From contig PUQB01000577.1 of the NCBI GenBank assembly GCA_003024785.1, positions 2,501-66,500 of the forward strand: a stretch of DNA of 64,000 nt, read 5' to 3'. Positions 31,538 through 44,700 of the stretch are shown here, piece after piece. The translations under genes were made by a program, and so were the position numbers. The notes under the pieces are model-generated. The model was given only the letters and a program-made list of their open reading frames with translations. It was not told where the DNA came from and ran no database searches. Positions within the stretch are counted from its first letter, which is position 1. Each line of letters begins with the position of its first letter. This stretch comes from Selaginella tamariscina. Lineage: Eukaryota; Streptophyta; Lycopodiopsida; Selaginellales; Selaginellaceae.

Positions 31538-31831
31538 GTGGTGATGGGCTCTTCCTTGTTCTTCCTCAGTGCATTTGCGTTACTCGTGTATATCGGTGTT
31601 GCAGAGTGTGCTTGTGAGGATCGAGCAGGAATGCAGGTGAAGGCTACTCCGTGTATAAGTGGTGGGACTTTGATAGCCTCTCCAACGCCTGCATGTTGTA
31701 GTGGTATCAAATCTATGAGCCTGGATTGTTTCTGCAGTCTTCTACAAGGCACGATGAGCTTGCCAGTTTTGTCTACTTATGTTAGTGTTTGTAGTCTTAA
31801 CGTTCCAGGTGGATTTAAGTGCTCTCTGTAA
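31538..31831 (+). CDS. Small secreted eight-cysteine protein (nsLTP / LTP_2-like)
   Basis: The ORF has 97 residues and no intron. Residues 1-23 form a signal peptide ('LFFLSAFALLVYIGVAEC'). The mature part has the plant lipid-transfer/2S-albumin cysteine order C...C...CC...CxC...C...C ('ATPC', 'PACCSGIKSMSLDCFCSLL', 'VSVCSL', 'FKCSL'). The CxC spacer residue is Phe, fitting type-2-like lipid-transfer proteins with a hydrophobic residue there. An extra Cys pair sits at the signal cleavage region ('ECACED'). The second ATG at 31544 is an equally plausible start. The role is probably lipid binding in the cell wall, but the substrate cannot be inferred. No frameshift is seen. Confidence 0.72.
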   Translation: MVMGSSLFFLSAFALLVYIGVAECACEDRAGMQVKATPCISGGTLIASPTPACCSGIKSMSLDCFCSLLQGTMSLPVLSTYVSVCSLNVPGGFKCSL

Positions 31832-32809
31832 ATGATCAAACCAAGTTCTTACAAGTTTAATAAGTTTCCAAGTTACACATAAATGTGTATGAAAATATAT
31901 TAAATATGTTTAAAGTATATTTGCATGTTAAATAATATATTTATTTACCCTTATCAAACTTTAACACACTTCAAAACTATATATATATAATACACACAAA
32001 TAATTTTAAATTTAACAGTGACATTTAAAATTTTCACCATTATAAATAGTGATGTCCAAAACGAATCTTTGAAAAAAAAATTAAAACATTATTTAAAAAA
32101 TGAAACAGATAAAGGTATAAGTCTTTTTTAAGCAAATGTGTTGCTAGGTTTTGATCGTTATTAATTTTAATAAATTATAGAGTTATTAATTATAAATGTA
32201 TAATAATTTATATTTTCTTGGATCATATTTTAAAAGGAATGAAAAAGATTTTAATTAGTTTGAATGTTTCACCCACTCGTATAGACGCCACAATTTTTTT
32301 TAGTGAAACATGTTAACATTAACATTCGTGTATAATATTTAATATTTAATATATAGCTCACTAATTTATATAACAATATATAAATGTATGTTAAAAGTAT
32401 ATCGTTTGAAGTTCTTAGTTTAATGATGTAATTTCTTTATTTTTAATAAATTATAAAGTCTCTTTATAATTTGATATTAATAAAGAAATCCTCAACCATT
32501 AAGTTTTAAATTAATACCTGTAAAAATAAAGTATTAAAAGTTAGAATATAACATATTTGTCATCTATTTACACGGCAATAATCAAATTTACGTTGAGATA
32601 GACATCTAAAATACATATATAAATTTAATAATTTCAGTAATTATAAAAACTCATGTATATTTAATTTTTTATTTATTTCCTAACACATATAACATAGTTG
32701 TTAAAATATAAAATTGATATAATTATTTGTGCACATCAGTTACCTGCTATATATATATATTGTATGAAAATAATTTATTATACTTCTAAATTCTCTTTAT
32801 ATATATATA

Positions 32810-32841
<32 letters not shown>

Positions 32842-34197
32842 TGTGATAATTAATGTATAACATAAATATAACATGATTTACGATTCTAGAAGAATTTTAA
32901 ACATTATTATATGGTATTATTATTTTTTATTTTGACATAAATTGTTATTCCTTATTGTAGTATTGTGACTATTATTATTTGTTCTCTACCTGTTTTTCAT
33001 AGAATATGCTTTGTAAATTCTTTAGAAAATTGTTCATGTAAAACAGTATATACTAAAACACTATATGTATTTATCTGTGTTAGGATATGGCTATATACAC
33101 ATCTACCTATAAAGATCCTTACACACGTGTGTATACATATAATATATGCATATTTGTAGCCATGTAAAGATCTAAATACATACATATTAGTTAGTTAAAT
33201 ACATGAATGTATTTTTATTACATGCACATACGTATAAGTACATTATGTATGTCTATATAAGCATTTTCATACCTGTGTACATCATATACAATGCATGTTA
33301 TACGTGTATATGTATACGTGTCTGTGCAGACAGACACACACTGACCATTAGAGGTACTGTCATTTAAAATATATTGAAATATATAATATACATATATATA
33401 AAACATAAGCCCCAGAACAAAGAATTATATCTCTGCGTATAAAAATCATATATGCACATATAAGTTATGTATGTATATGTTTGTTAATTTATACACGTGT
33501 ATGTGTAGTCAACATCTTTTATTCATTAGATTGCATTACTAAACTTACAAAAGCATGTTCGAATAAATATACGATTAATTTAATAATTTTTGGGACCAAA
33601 GCGGTTTTTAATTTATTATGTATATTTGGGACTATTTAATAATAAAGGTTATTAAATTAGACTATATTAAGGTGTGTATATATATATATATATATATGAC
33701 ACTTTATTATATTAAAGTTATTATGCCTCTGTAAAACTCTTGTACATATGGCAGGTGAATTGTTCTTTATATTTGAAAGCTTGTAAGTGTAATATGACCA
33801 GAGCACACAGAACAAGATTTCCCTTTCAAACCCCGTGTCCCATTTGCCAATTCATAAAACTCATCATAAGTTGATTAACTCTCCAAACCTCTATGCTGGC
33901 ACACACACACACATGCACGCACGCACACAGGCAGAGTTTCAAAAGCATCTTTGGTAGCCTCAGCTAAAACAAATTCAGGAATCATTACATTTTGGCCCAA
34001 CTCTTAATTTAATCGCTTAACAGTAGTGAAGACCATTACAGTACTTTTGAAACTATTCTTCTTCGTAATCCATTCTGCAGATCTACATGTAAATATCAAA
34101 TCAAATATATACAACATCCTCTTGCAGTTTTAGCCTTCCTTCGATTCTTTAATCATTCACATATATATATATACACACACGCTCGTACACAATTGCA
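31832..34197. other. AT-rich intergenic region with AT microsatellites
   Basis: No coding signal is seen. AT dinucleotide runs at 32749-32760 and 32800-32841 form a near-perfect AT palindrome, and another run is at 33678-33697. 33900-33930 carries CA repeats. The last 200 bases before 34198 are less AT-biased and probably hold the promoter and leader of the LysM kinase. Confidence 0.55.
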
Positions 34198-36842
34198 ATG
34201 GCTCTCGTTCTCATAACAGCAATTTTAATCTCATATGTTCGAATTTCCACACAGCAAATCTCAGGTCCCCTTCCCTGCAGAGACACACGCCGGACTTGCT
34301 CTGCATTCCTTCATTACTTAGTTCCCCAGCAACAAACTATGCAACAGGTTAGCACTTAGATCCACATGTATTGTCTTGGTTTGGTTGTGTGTGTGCGTGT
34401 GTGTACACTGATTGTGTGTGTGTACACAGTGACAGTGTGTTGTTTCTTACCTGTATATTCAAATCAGGTGGAGACACAATTCAATGTATGGGCACCAGAC
34501 ATTTTGATAGAGAGTAACGGATTGAGTTTCGGACAGGCGGATTCTCCAAATGGGAAATCTATCTTCATCAAGGTTACATGTTCCTGTTCGTCCTCAAAGC
34601 GGTACGGATGTCTTGTTCCGTCTTCCCCGTACGACTTCCAGGGGCTTGCGTGGACAAATGGTAGTACCAAAGATATGACGTGGCTACTGTGCGGGTGCTC
34701 TAGTAACACGTATGCTTACGTATTAAGCCACGTCATTCAGGTAAAGACACGGTAGAGGGGTTGAGTAGCAGGTTTGGTTCCAATATTACTGCCATAGTTC
34801 AGCTTAACGACATGAAAGATCCCACTTATTTTTGCTAATGATGTTGTTTACTATGTGCCCGTTAACTCTGTAAGCACACACACCCATGTGTGTGTATATT
34901 ACGTATACATAGCTTTCATATACCATGTTTTATCCAGTTCCAGCAGTTCCAGGAGACCCTCCTGCAAATTCGCCTTCCGAAGGACAAGGTAAGAATTTAT
35001 AGTATTTCAAAAATCTCTCTTTCTCACACACACACGCACACGCACACACACTTGATTAACAACTTAACGCACTGATATATACGTGTTAACAGTTTTTGTA
35101 AGTGGGAAGAAGGTAGCTTTTCCATTGGGAGCCATCATTGCAGTTGGTGCTGGGGTTGTGCTAATTATATTACTAATAATATTGCTTCGTTGTGCTGTAC
35201 AACTGCACTTAAAAGAGACAACAGCGGTGAAGACTCGTTGTTTTACTACTTTTGCTGTTTAAAAACGAAAGGCTTCCCAGCTGCAAAGAAGCCCACCTTA
35301 TCAAAAGGTCTGCTGAAATTTATATTAATATGTATACACTCTCTCTCATACACACACGCCCGCACCAAAAGCGTAACTTTCATTTTGTAGCTTATGACGA
35401 ATGTGGAAAGACCTGTGGTGTTCTCATATGAAGAGATAGAGGCAGCTACGGATTGTTTTCAAAGAGAGCAACAAAATTGGTCAAGGAGCTTATGGGTCTG
35501 TTTTCTATGGTTTTCTTCGTGGTCAGGTACGCGTGTGTCAGCGTGTGTGTGTGTGCACGTGTGTCCTTATATATCTTTGACTGTCTTAGGAAGTTGCAGT
35601 GAAAATGATGAAAGCTACAAAGACAAAGGAATTCATGGCAGAAATCAAAGTCCTATGCAAAGTTCACCATGCCAATCTGGTATACATTTCATTTTAGATT
35701 AGGACTCTGCGTGTGTGTGTGTGTGGGCGTGTGTTTTGAAAATGTTATACAGGTGGAGTTGATGGGATATGCTTCATATGAGGATGAGCTTTTCCTAGTT
35801 TACGAGAATGCAACAAACCGATCTTTAAGTGACAGGCTTCACGAACCCCTTTCTCAAGGTGAGTGAGAATTATGTAACTCTTAAACTGATGCATTCTACA
35901 TGTAATGTTTCAACAGGATATGCACCACTATCGTGGATAACCAGAGTGCAAATAGCATTGGATGCTGCTAGAGGTTTAGAGTATATTCATGATCATACAA
36001 AAACACATTATGTGCACCGTGATATCAAAACAAGCAACATTCTTCTGGATGGAAACTTCAGAGCAAAGGTCTATAAAACTTAATCTTAAGAACATATTAT
36101 ATGTATGTGTACATATGTACGTGCGCGTGTACATATAGTTATGTAGCTGTTCTACAGATTGCAGATTTTGGTTTGGCTAAACTGATTGAGCAAGGCGAGG
36201 AAAGTGGAACGGTGACAAGAATAGTGGGAACTTTCGGTTATCTTGCACCAGAGTAATCAACTTATTGTTATTTACTAATTAATCATTTATAAAATTATTT
36301 TGCAGATATTTACGCGATGGGCATGCAACAACTAAATCAGATGTGTATGCATTTGGAGTTGTGCTTTTTGAACTCGTTACTGGGAGGGAAGCAATCCTGA
36401 GGAACAAGCAGCATGTTCCAAGCACTCCAGAACGACGATCGCTCATCTCCATGGTATAAAGTAATTTTGTTTAATTACAATGATCTAATCTAATCTAATT
36501 TAATATATTATGCAGATGTTTTCTGCATTGAGAAACTCTACACCAACATGTATTAATAAGCTGAGAGAAGTAGCTGACCCTTGCTGGACAACACATATCC
36601 TAGTGACTGCATGTACATGGTAAGTATATGTCGCACACGCACTACATAACATAGCTCAGTTGGGGTTGATTCATGCAGATGGCAGTTCTAGGCCAAGAAT
36701 GTGTAGAAGAAGATCCTACGTTGAGGCCTGATATGAAACAAGTGGTGCTAATGTTGTCCCAAATTCTGTTGAACTCCATTGAATGGGAAGGAACACTGGC
36801 GGGAATAGTCAAGTGTTCAGTGGAATAATACAAGGAAGATAA
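34198..36842 (+). CDS. LysM receptor-like kinase, LYK3-like (copy 1, full length)
   Basis: LysM kinases sense chitin-type or lipo-chitooligosaccharide glycans at the plasma membrane. The start at 34198 gives a signal peptide ('[18 protein letters not shown]'). The ectodomain contains '[14 protein letters not shown]', '[15 protein letters not shown]' and '[15 protein letters not shown]'. A transmembrane helix lies at about 35116-35190 ('[17 protein letters not shown]'). The kinase follows with '[11 protein letters not shown]', '[14 protein letters not shown]', '[19 protein letters not shown]', '[15 protein letters not shown]' (RD type), 'IADFGLAKL' and '[16 protein letters not shown]'. It ends with '[20 protein letters not shown]' and 'NSQVFSG', stop near 36842, as in AtLYK3-type proteins. 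At least ten exons are visible. One extra base near 35460 breaks '[12 protein letters not shown]'. One base is missing near 36801, where copy 2 (51746) keeps the frame. It is probably a functional gene or very recently damaged. Confidence 0.85.
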
Positions 36843-37183
36843 AGTATTGTGTACATTTACTAAAGAATGTAGTCTATATTTATACTTATCAAGTTAAAAT
36901 GAAATTTAAATCATCAACATGTACAGCTACAAGACATCTAGTCAGCCTCAGTACATGTGGACCCCAATTTAACCAAATAAATTTTAACATTATAATTATT
37001 AATACAGACTTTTGTAATTTACATATTAAGTGTTCTTTATGTTTAATCTCAAATGCTTCATATATACATCTTAGTTTAATATCTTATTTTAATATTTCAT
37101 TTAAGAATGTTTTTTTAACATCTTATTTTACTATTTCATTTAAGAATGTTGTTTTTTAACGTTCATGTTATGCAGTTCAATAT
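36843..37183. repeat. 3' flank of LYK copy 1, duplicated at 51788-52269
   Basis: The downstream sequence ('atcaacatgtacagctac', 'gtcagcctcagtacatgtgg', 'aaataaattttaacattata', 'atttcatttaagaatgtt') is matched in order at 51788-52269. The copy at 51.8 kb has about 140 extra bases near 51850-51980. Homology stops at 'gttcaatat' in both copies, in copy 1 exactly where the GC-rich element end begins. Confidence 0.8.
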
Positions 37184-37385
37184 GGGGCACGGCGAAATTC
37201 GAGCGCAGGTCAACGAGCTTGACCTAGATTTCCGAATATTCTTGAATATTCGTTGTTCCGTACGATTTCCGTCTAGATATCCTCGAATATTCTGTACGGA
37301 AATTTTTCGTACTGCCAAGTGTACACACAATTGGACCTTCCAAAATTTTCAAGAATATTCTAGAATATTCTAGTGCGGCGGCCGC
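37184..37385. repeat. Left terminal inverted-repeat candidate of the composite element
   Basis: It begins with GGGGCACGGCG, includes TTCGAGCGCAGG, several GAATATTC palindromes, TTCCGTACG, and ends near GTGCGGCGGCCGCATAC. The landmarks recur in inverted order at 45480-45622. Spacing between landmarks differs, so the arms have diverged by indels. Confidence 0.6.
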
Positions 37386-37548
37386 ATACAAAATATGGTA
37401 GTATATTTTTGTTGTATTTAAAGAAAATATATGTTAAATTACTTAAAAATATGCTAAACATAAAATTACCATTAAAATTTATATTGAAAATTATAAGTTT
37501 GAAATAACAAATATAAAACCGAAGCTGTTTGAAAACAAACCAAACACA

Positions 37549-40396
37549 CTAAATAGATGGTGGAGGATGGAGGTTCCTTGGTAGCATCAATAAAGAACTT
37601 AGTTCACGGGGTGCAAGTGTACGACGTTGCAAATGCTTGACAACTCGAGGATCAGCTCCCAGTACACGCTTGTAAACAAAATACATATGTTTGCAAGGCA
37701 CCCACTGACGACCATTGCAGAACTCCGAGCATGAACAAGATGGTGCGCTACAAATGACAACCCAAGCAGATGTATGGTCGTTGTCACATACTCTGAAGCG
37801 AATGCATGTTGGAGGATCAACCACGTCAACTTCTGCGACATATGCTCCCAACGTCAAACATGCTTCAAAACTTACCTGTTGTTTCTTAGACATCCCTAAA
37901 GGTGTTCTTGTTGCACGACCACTTGCAGGAACAGGAGGTCCACGAAATTGTGCAGGGGGTGTTGAAAATCCAGTGACTCCAACAGGAACTGAAGGAACAT
38001 GAGGTGTTGAAAAACCTGGCACTCCTGCATGAGCTGAAGGAAGCCCAGCTAGCATAAAACCTGATCTTGCCAGATCATTGATCTCCATTGCTATCAGCTT
38101 CGTGCCCACTTGAACTTTCCAAACCGAGGTAGAAGCTGGCGGAGAAACAATAGTTGGTCTTGGATGTCTGTTGCAAAGCATGTTTGTTGGACAAAAATAC
38201 ATCATTTGTGAGCGAAAGCATTCTTCACCAGTTTCTTTGTCATTGTATCTGATCCTTCCAAAAAAACAAGGAGCAGCCACTCGATTACCACTAGGACTGA
38301 TCTTTTTGTCACAAGCACTCCACTGACCTCCTGAAGAGGGAAAGCCTGCCAGACATTTCACAGAACTTCTTTCACCACATCTTCTAATCGCCCATTGTCC
38401 AGGTGTAACATCTTGTTCTTCAACCAGAACATATTCTTCATGTTCTTCTGCAAGTTGAAAATCCAATCGTCGCTTCCGTCTACACTGTGTTGGAATAACC
38501 TGTTCACTATAGAAGATGTCCGGTCGGTGGGATCGTTCAGCCTCTGACCCCATATTTCTTTGCACAGTGCGATGTTCAACATTCGTGGCAGCCACAAAAG
38601 CAGTATCCTGCATGCTTGATGGAGCAACATCTTCAACTAAGTCGATGATAACCTTTGCTGTAGGTGTTGTTGAGTTAGCATTTGACATTCTTCTCTCGAA
38701 CCTTGCTGAGAGCTCCTCTGAAGTCGGCCCGGAACCACTATACCTTCCATCTCTAAAAGCCTTCACAAGAGCACATTGTCGCACTGATTCAGTCAGGTCG
38801 TGGATTGTAGCTTGGTACAATGAAATGTATTTTGAATCTCTAGCCCTCCTCCATCTTCCGTGAACAGACTCCGACTGGTTTGTCATGGGCACAACCCTTG
38901 CAGCATTCTCCGGCATGCTTTCAAGAACAACATTTGAAATATGATTCTTCTGTCTTTCCCACCATGAAAACCACGTCTGCATAACTCCAACATCCTTCAC
39001 ATTTTCATTCCAAAAGCGGAAAAGATTATTTTCAATTTCTTCACGATCAGTTGTTGATGTGGCTGTTGGCCATGATCTCAAAAGTTGAAGATGTTGTTGT
39101 TGATGTTCAAGAGGGACCCACTTCCTTGTCACACGTTGTATGGCTTGTTCATAGTGAAAGATACAGCTCCGTTCACATCCAGAATTCTTGGCCATAAAGA
39201 AACATTCCTAATTGCTTGCCAGATCGCTCCTGCTTCATCGGACATAAACCCCAGCGAACTGCACATTGTAGATTCCCTTCTCGGAACAGACATCCAACAT
39301 AGCACGAAAAAACTTCTCCACAGCTCCAGCCGTTTGTCTCTTCATGTCACCATAAGCAATGGTGGATAATCGGCGCACACTATAAAATAATCAAGAGTTA
39401 AGCAAACAACAAAAAGATACATCTTACTTTGGGTCGTAAACATGCAATGATCCATGCTTATCCAATTTCCAGGCTCAGAATTATCTAATAGGAAACCAAG
39501 ATAGCATCTTTACATGCTGCCATTTCGATGACTCTTGGACTAGCTCTGGGAGTTCTTTCTGTTGCATTCTGGACCGCCATATGCATTTCTTCTTTGTTCG
39601 ATGCAGAAACACCATCACCCACTGGATGTGAATGTTTTCCCTGGTGGATAAACAATCTAGTCTTGGTTATGTCGTCTGGGAAAACGCAAAACGCCACAGC
39701 ATGACAAACTTCAAGGCACAATGGATTTTCTTTACAGAAAAAACATGTCAATCCTTTTGCCAGTTTGTCGATTGAAGGTGGGGAAACAATACATCCTTTC
39801 CATTTAGTGCAGTTCGGAAATCCTGCCTTAGAAGCAGGGCAGTCCGGGTTGATACAGCAAAGGCTCCCAACACATTTGCTCCTGGACACCCTCGCTTGAA
39901 AATTCCAGTTGCTGGTCGTTCCTGCTGTCCAGGTATGTCCATCCTCTTTCCGATTCATTCCTTTGTATTTGTATTCGGAAGGAGGGAGCTCAAAAATGAC
40001 ATCCCCATCATACGCAATAGGCAATTCATTTGTATGAATGATCGTGGAACCCTCGATAAGAATTCTTCCCTTTTTGCAGGTATTAGAAGTGAAAAGGTTC
40101 TTCAACGTTGAGTATTCAGAGTCAGAAGCAACGACAAGCTTAAACAATGGTCCTTCATCCGGTAACAAAACATATCCTGGATTATCCTTCCCTCCAGCAT
40201 CTTGGTCCTCGTTTATTTCGATCTCTAAAGCAGATTGCCCATGAAGAAGTTTAAAAAGACGAACACTTTGCCAATCAAAAATGCCAAAGAACGTTCTAAT
40301 CTGATTAGTAAGAATGATTCCAACACCATCTATCACAGGAACATCGTGATCCAAATTGCCGTAAACAATCCTGGCCATTTTGCAAGCAGTTACCAC
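37549..40396 (-). pseudogene. MULE-type transposase with GCM-like zinc domain and SWIM finger
   Basis: It would cut and paste element DNA through an RNase H-like DDE core. Reading from 40396 downward (alternative start 40378, 'MARIVYGNLDHDVP'), the first block to about 39485 has a Cys/His cluster: 'SRSKCVGSLCCINPDCP', 'CTKWKGC', 'CFFCKENPLCLEVCHAVAFC' and 'HQGKHSHPVGDG'. This resembles the GCM/WRKY-GCM type DNA-binding domain of MULE transposases. Next comes 'DNSEPGNWISMDHCMF' (candidate first Asp), a probable intron near 39375-39420, and 'GFMSDEAGAIWQAIRN' (candidate second Asp). A 548-codon block follows (39195-37549) starting 'CERSCIFHYEQAIQRVTRKW'. It ends in the SWIM pattern CxC-CxH ('CSCSEFCNGRQWVPCKH'). 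Frame changes near 39490 and 39240 break continuity. The third catalytic acid was not assigned. Confidence 0.75.
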
Positions 40397-41019
40397 AAAC
40401 GTGACAGAAAAACAACAGCATTACTTAATCATCTTTTGGTAAATATCGGATATTACCATTTCAAAAATTCACAATCATGACTCAACGTGGGCGAATATTT
40501 AATTCAAGGAAACGTATAGATCTTAGATGCTAATATAGTATAGCACTTCACGTAGAGATAGAGCAATCTTTATTGTCTTTTAAATAAATGTGTGTCTAAT
40601 CTACATTCATCTGACATATTTATTTATGACTTGTTTATATTCTGTTAATTTATTATTATAATTATATAGTTATTTGATCCAGTATTTTATCAAATGTAGA
40701 CATTATAAATACATATTTTTACACGAATATTTATTTAATTATATAATAATATATTTTTTTAACATACAAATTTTTACTTAAATATGTGTTTGTATTTGTA
40801 TCCTTTTATATAGTATGTTATTTATCGTAAGTATTATATAACTGTTGTATGGTTTAATTAAACACAGTTTTATAGTTAAGGGTCAAAGGGTTAAGTGTTA
40901 GATTTTAGGGTAAAGGTTAGGACTACCCATTCTTCTTCTCCATTCTCCATTGTTGAGAGAGGGCACTTTTTGTTCTTTTTTTTGCGGCGACAAGAGGCTA
41001 GTGTGAGCGTCACGGCGAC
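40397..41019. promoter_or_regulatory. Divergent intergenic region between transposase and methyltransferase genes
   Basis: The two genes start in opposite directions from this ~620-bp AT-rich segment, which therefore probably holds both promoters. A more balanced stretch at 40920-41019 precedes a small exon-like ATG (41020) followed by a donor (ctacag/gtaaaa). Read through, that ATG would hit a stop in the next exon, so it is more likely leader sequence. No specific TATA box is assigned. Confidence 0.45.
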
Positions 41020-41164
41020 ATGGCTACAGGTAAAATCTTATATATGTGTATAGTAATTTCTGTGAATGTATGTGCAAATTCAGTAGGATTTCTTTGTATT
41101 CACAAACGCACGCGCGTGTGCACACACACACACACCTCCGACGCATGAGTTATTGCCGATTTCG

Positions 41165-41240
41165 GCAAACACACACACACACACACACATTTCCTGCCAA
41201 TTCGGGCAGGAAATCCGTGTGTGTGTGTGTGTGTTTTTGC
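41165..41240. repeat. Long (CA)n / (GT)n hairpin in the methyltransferase leader intron
   Basis: GCAAA, a CA run, ATTTCCTGCC, a short loop (aattc), GGCAGGAAAT, a GT run and TTTTTGC make a stem of about 33 bp. The unique 10-bp centre shows that this is a true inverted duplication and not only two opposed microsatellites. It lies in the leader intron 41030-41704, which also holds AT runs at 41290-41370. Confidence 0.8.
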
Positions 41241-41326
41241 GCACACACATAAATAACATTTTACACAATGATTTACAACAAGACTTGTATATATATATAT
41301 ATATATATATTTATATCTTAAAAAAC

Positions 41327-41373
<47 letters not shown>

Positions 41374-41705
41374 GTATAAGTATATGAATTTAAGACTTGT
41401 ATATATGAGATGATGCTTTTTCGTCTGTATATACATGTGAAGAGATATGAATATACCCATATTCTCTCTCACACAGACACATCACAAAACACAAACATTG
41501 CACACACACACACATAATCAACATTACACACATACACAAGGAACATTATATAGTGAGCACACACACAAACAACATTACACGTATAAATATGTGTGTGTGT
41601 GCGTGTGTGTCTATATATATTGATAGGTATACATATATAGTAAATGTGTGTCCATAAATTAAAACAACTCACACACACACACTTATCAGTTGTTGTAATT
41701 GCAGA

Positions 41706-44700
41706 ATGAGACAAAGGCAGAGTAAGAGACTACGAGATAAATACAAGACTTTGACACTTCAAGAACATATCGTCCAAGAAGCTCTTGCAGATATGGCTCC
41801 AAAACCTCGTGGCAAGAAAGGAGGCCGAGGCGCCAAGCAACAACTGCAACACAAGAGATGATGCCGACGAACAATGAACCTGTGGATAGTTCGCAAGTCA
41901 TTGATGAACATACTGTGGTGAGTGAATGGATGCCTAGAAATAGGGAGATTGCAGGAAGCTCTGCAGAACACGGTAATGCAGAGGAAGTACCGGATATTGA
42001 TCTTGGTAGTAAAATGTTCAATAAGAAGAGGAAACTGGATGCTCCTGAGGATGTTGCCGAATCATATGCAATTCCGGAGCGGCTGACACTTGAGGCTCCA
42101 TCCAAGCTTCTTCGGGATCTTGTTATTCGGTATGACAGATATTGACACATCGCTACAAGGACGAGACCACTACGTTCCAGTTGAGCTTGGTGAGCCTCCG
42201 CGTATCCCGGTTCACAGGTTGCTCCCACACCAACGTTTGAGGAATGTCACTAAGGACGGCGTGAAAGACCTTGTTGGATGGATTAGAGCTGAAGGATTTT
42301 ACCAGGAGACGTCAGTGTTCACCTTATCTTTCGGACCACAGCTGAGTGCAGACGAACGCCGAAGTTGGAATGAGTCAGAAGCACAGGTCGATAGAGAGTT
42401 TGAAGCGGATTTGCATAAGCCAGCATTTTCTGCATGGTATCGATTTCTGAAAGATGCAAAGTTTCTGGTGTGGGATGGGAATCATCGTCGGGTTGCTTTG
42501 AACACTTTGCTTGCTGAAGAGCCAGGTTTGAAATGGACTTTGCGTGTACGTGCAACACTCATAGCATCCACAGTGCAAGAGGAGAAGAGACTAATCGCTG
42601 CTTGCAATCGGTTGAATGAGTAAGTGACTTGTTTGTTTCATTATTTAAATACTAAATAAATGTTGTTTTTTTTGCAGAGCAACTGCTCGTGTGGTTCCTA
42701 CAACAATCATTCACACCTTGCAGTTCTTACGGAATTGTTGTGTGAAGTCTGCAGATCTTTCTACCGATCATGTTCTTCGCGGGATGCCGGAGGAAGATAG
42801 AAAAGCTGTGGAAGTGTGGAGATCGAACAGAAAAGAAGACGTTTGGTACGAGTATCCAAAGACGACATTGGTGAAGATTTTTTGGGAGGTAATCTTTTCT
42901 TCTTCTTTTGACTGTTTTTTGATTTTCGGTTTCTTTTGCAGAATCAACTGAAGCGACAAATCGCTACAAAACTTGCGAACAGAAAACCAAACCAGACAGA
43001 ATCTCAGATCCTCTCCAGCGTTTACAAGACATTCACAGTTCGGATGAACAAATTCCTCACCATTGCTGATCCGGCGGTCGGTGAAGATTGGTTCAAGGCG
43101 ATCACAGATATCACTATCAAACCATCAACGAAGCAAATAACTCTGGAGAAGCTTCAAATGCTCGCGAAGTCCCAGCTTCCTTCCAACGTCAAGGTTGATA
43201 TCCTTGGAAAGCTTGTGCACATTCAAGAACGTGGCGTTCTTGAGAAGCTGGTGAACATGACGGAGAAAGACAAGAAGGAAGGTGTCACCGGCTGGCCTGA
43301 CAAGGACTTCATCAAGTTTTTGCACATCTTTACTTACTGGTTCCAGGTAATTTAATATTTATATTTTTCATTTTTACGTTTTATCGTGCCAGGTCGCGGA
43401 GGCAGCTAAAGAGCTTTTGGTCGAGCATGTAGAGGAGTTCATGACATGGTATGAAGATGCACAATGAAATTAAGTTGGATATGTACCAGAACATGCTCGA
43501 GAACAAGGAGTTCGGTGCGACAATTCCACCTCCTCGACTATTTGAGCTGGAAAAATCTGCAAAAAGAATGGCATTCAGGCAAGTTTTTTTTTTGTTTCTT
43601 TACAGATTTTTATCTATTTTTACAGGTTTTTAAAATGGAAAAACGATGCACTCCCTGAAGATTTCAAAGAGTGGATGGATGTTACCAAGGATTCTAGCAT
43701 GTGGAGCCGGTTGTTACGTGATATCAGTGATTACGAAGTGGAACACTGTCCTTTCTGGCTGGATTTCCTTCCTGGTGACTGTCCCGAATGGGAGATGGCC
43801 AGCTATAAGATACACAAGGATGATCGGCGAGAGCTATTATGGAAGAACGACAATGCTGCAAGGAAGCTCCATGTGAAGATGGATATCAGGTATGCTAGAT
43901 CGGCGAGCAAGGTCAGCAAGGGACAAGCTTCTTCTTCAGCCCCATCCTTCATCTCGGCTGGATTGGAAGAAGATGATATGTTGAGGATGGTGATGCCTGA
44001 GAAGGGAAATGGAAGCTGGGAAATCATTCATGCAGATTCAGAGAACCTTGCAGTCCAGTACTTCAAAGCCGGAAGGCCTTTTCCGTCAGGATTGAAGGAG
44101 CTTGAGGATTGGATCGTGAGTCACAAGTCAAGTTGGACTATTCATGTGTTTGGTGCGAAGCCTCCACCAAAATGCATCCAGGGAGCTGTTGATCTCGTTG
44201 TCATCGACCCGCCTACCGGATGCGTTGCTGAGGCAGGCGGGATGGTGGATCAATACACGAAGTTCTCGGATGCTTTGCTGAAGAACTTGGTGAACCTTGC
44301 TTTCGGGATATTAGACAGAGCTGGCCATGTGGTAGTGTTTGTGCTACCGGATGATGTTCTAGCTTTGAAGAACACTGCAGAAACTTGCAAGCTAAAGTTT
44401 CTGCAGATGAGTTATGTGCACACGACAAAGTCATGGGGATACCGTTTCTCTAGAAAGGTAATTCTTCTTTTTGAGAATGTCATTTTTTAATGTTTATTTT
44501 TTCAGGAAAGCATCATTGCCATGTGTATTTTTGGTTCCCCCTACTCTAAGGTTGCCAAGAACAAGGAGATCTTGGACACTCGCTACACTCTTCTTTTTGA
44601 TGAGCCAGAAGATTTCCAGCTCCCATGGTATAATGTTGTTTGTTATTTCTCATGTTCTAATATTGTAACTTTCAGGATTTCAATTGGCCCGAAATCTCCC

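Noticed and set aside
32749-32841. AT palindrome as a regulatory hairpin or terminator
   Set aside because: Pure AT dinucleotide repeats are self-complementary by nature and common in this window.
37549-39195. 548-codon ORF as a free-standing SWIM zinc-finger host protein
   Set aside because: The upstream frames supply the zinc domain and candidate DDE residues of a MULE transposase, and GC-rich inverted ends surround it.
41020-41029. ATG at 41020 as the start of the ParB-methyltransferase
   Set aside because: Spliced to the next exon it runs into a stop at once (gaa tga). The ATG at 41706 opens a basic N-terminus.
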